Positions 12,107 to 12,607 of a DNA stretch of 12,607 bases are shown here, piece after piece. Within the stretch, counting starts at the first letter, position 1, and each line of letters starts with the position of its first letter. Source of the DNA: Treponema sp. (GTDB taxonomy: Bacteria; Spirochaetota; Spirochaetia; Treponematales; Breznakiellaceae); the NCBI GenBank assembly GCA_031254795.1, contig JAIRTS010000191.1, positions 1-12,607 on the forward strand, given 5' to 3'. Under the pieces are notes generated by a model. The model was given only the letters and a program-made list of their open reading frames with translations. It did not search any database and was not told the origin of the DNA. The position numbers and the translations under genes are program-made.

Positions 12107-12607
12107 TCAAAATATAAACGCCAGAAACCTCGCGCGTTCACCGCCAACGGCTTTCATGCCGTGAGGCTCCTGGGAATCATAGTACACGCTGTCGCCCGGG
12201 CCAAGCTCCATTTCATGCCCGCCGATTGAAAGGAGAAGCCGGCCTTCAAGCACATAGTCAAATTCCTGCCCGGGATGGGTGTTAAGGCTTATGGGCTTGT
12301 TCGCGGTGTCCGCGCTCGCCTCGACAAGGAACGGCTCGGCTTTCTTCCGGTGAAAATTGTACGCCAAGTTCCAGTAGGTGTACATGGGGCGACGGCTCAC
12401 TTCAGGCGCCTTATTCGCGCGTGTCATGCAGAAGGTGCGCAGATTGGACGCCTTCCCGGTAACAAGCTCCGTAAGATCGACCTTGAACCGCGAAGCGATC
12501 TCCACAAGGACGCCTATGGGGAATTCTTCCGCCCCGGCTTCCCACGCTTTGTACCGTTCCACATCAAAGCCAAGCTCTTTGGCGAGCGTCTCCGCGGAAA
12601 TCTCCTC
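12107..12607 (-). CDS. XRE-family HTH regulator with C-terminal cupin domain (partial)
   Basis: The frame is open to the right edge, so the gene is cut at its 5' end; 166 residues are visible. The visible N-terminus (E-E-I-S-A-E-T-L-A-K-E-L-G-F-D, then W-E-A-G and F-P-I-G-V-L-V-E-I-A) is the second half of a Cro/cI-type helix-turn-helix. After a linker comes a cupin_2 domain: S-L-N-T-H-P-G-Q-E-F-D-Y-V-L-E-G (motif 1) and G-P-G-D-S-V-Y-Y-D-S-Q-E-P-H-G (motif 2), which supply the His/Glu residues of the small-molecule or metal site. Proteins of this build are transcription regulators whose cupin senses a ligand. Its position just upstream of an acyl-CoA synthetase on the same strand suggests it controls that gene, perhaps in response to the acid or its CoA ester (inference). 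A GTG at 12562 is not the true start, since the HTH continues upstream of it. Confidence 0.9.
   Translation of the reverse strand, partial: EEISAETLAKELGFDVERYKAWEAGAEEFPIGVLVEIASRFKVDLTELVTGKASNLRTFCMTRANKAPEVSRRPMYTYWNLAYNFHRKKAEPFLVEASADTANKPISLNTHPGQEFDYVLEGRLLLSIGGHEMELGPGDSVYYDSQEPHGMKAVGGERARFLAFIF

Noticed and set aside
10930..12117. Open frame of 395 codons on plus opposite the acyl-CoA synthetase
   Set aside because: Shadow of the synthetase; it reaches into the spacer only because stops are rare in that frame.
12107..12562. GTG at 12562 as the start of the HTH-cupin gene
   Set aside because: The frame stays open to the window edge and the upstream 15 codons encode part of the helix-turn-helix, so the gene is truncated by the window.
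1..12607. CRISPR array, prophage or defence system
   Set aside because: No regularly spaced direct repeats, phage genes, nucleases or restriction-type proteins were seen; the two structured repeats are 2 kb apart and not an array.

Overview
The window looks like a chromosomal segment from an anaerobic, flagellated spirochaete, most likely a Treponema-like organism. The main reasons are a 288-residue FlaB-type periplasmic flagellin with a textbook sigma-28 promoter, a two-iron desulfoferrodoxin (superoxide reductase) with its rubredoxin partner, and generally balanced base composition. Genus and habitat are inference; no taxonomic marker such as 16S rRNA is present. The window holds ten protein genes, the last cut by the right edge. 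There is no tRNA, rRNA, CRISPR array or intact transposase.

Layout, left to right. (1) 26-859, minus: a lipoprotein with a DUF3298/RsiV-like domain. It is divergent from rnhB (1080-1667, plus), which encodes RNase HII. (2) 1828-2694, plus: flaB, with overlapping sigma-28 and sigma-70 promoters, a structured leader with GGA motifs, and a strong bidirectional terminator shared with the convergent RND gene. (3) 2792-6512, minus: a probable operon transcribed dfx -> rubredoxin -> RND transporter. Rubredoxin is the known electron donor to superoxide reductase; the transporter starts 10 nt after rubredoxin stops. (4) 6513-7118: about 600 bases without a gene, packed with hairpins and one copy of a roughly 140-bp structured repeat. 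(5) 7119-7556, plus: a small secreted protein of unknown function. An inverted-repeat element follows, then nrnA (7684-8661, plus), a DHH/DHHA1 phosphoesterase. (6) 8662-8959: a second copy of the structured repeat. On its minus strand it has a good promoter on one side and a hairpin plus U-tract on the other, so it may be a small RNA gene. (7) 8960-12607, minus: an HTH-cupin regulator (partial), an AMP-forming acyl-CoA synthetase, and a pyrimidine-nucleoside phosphorylase whose start overlaps the synthetase stop by 13 nt.

Functional themes are motility (flaB), defence against reactive oxygen in an anaerobe (dfx, rubredoxin), RNA/DNA housekeeping (rnhB, nrnA), export (RND pump) and salvage or activation of small carbon compounds (acyl-CoA synthetase, nucleoside phosphorylase). 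The most interesting unexplained material is non-coding: the duplicated structured element, the hairpin-rich region upstream of dfx, and the flaB leader.
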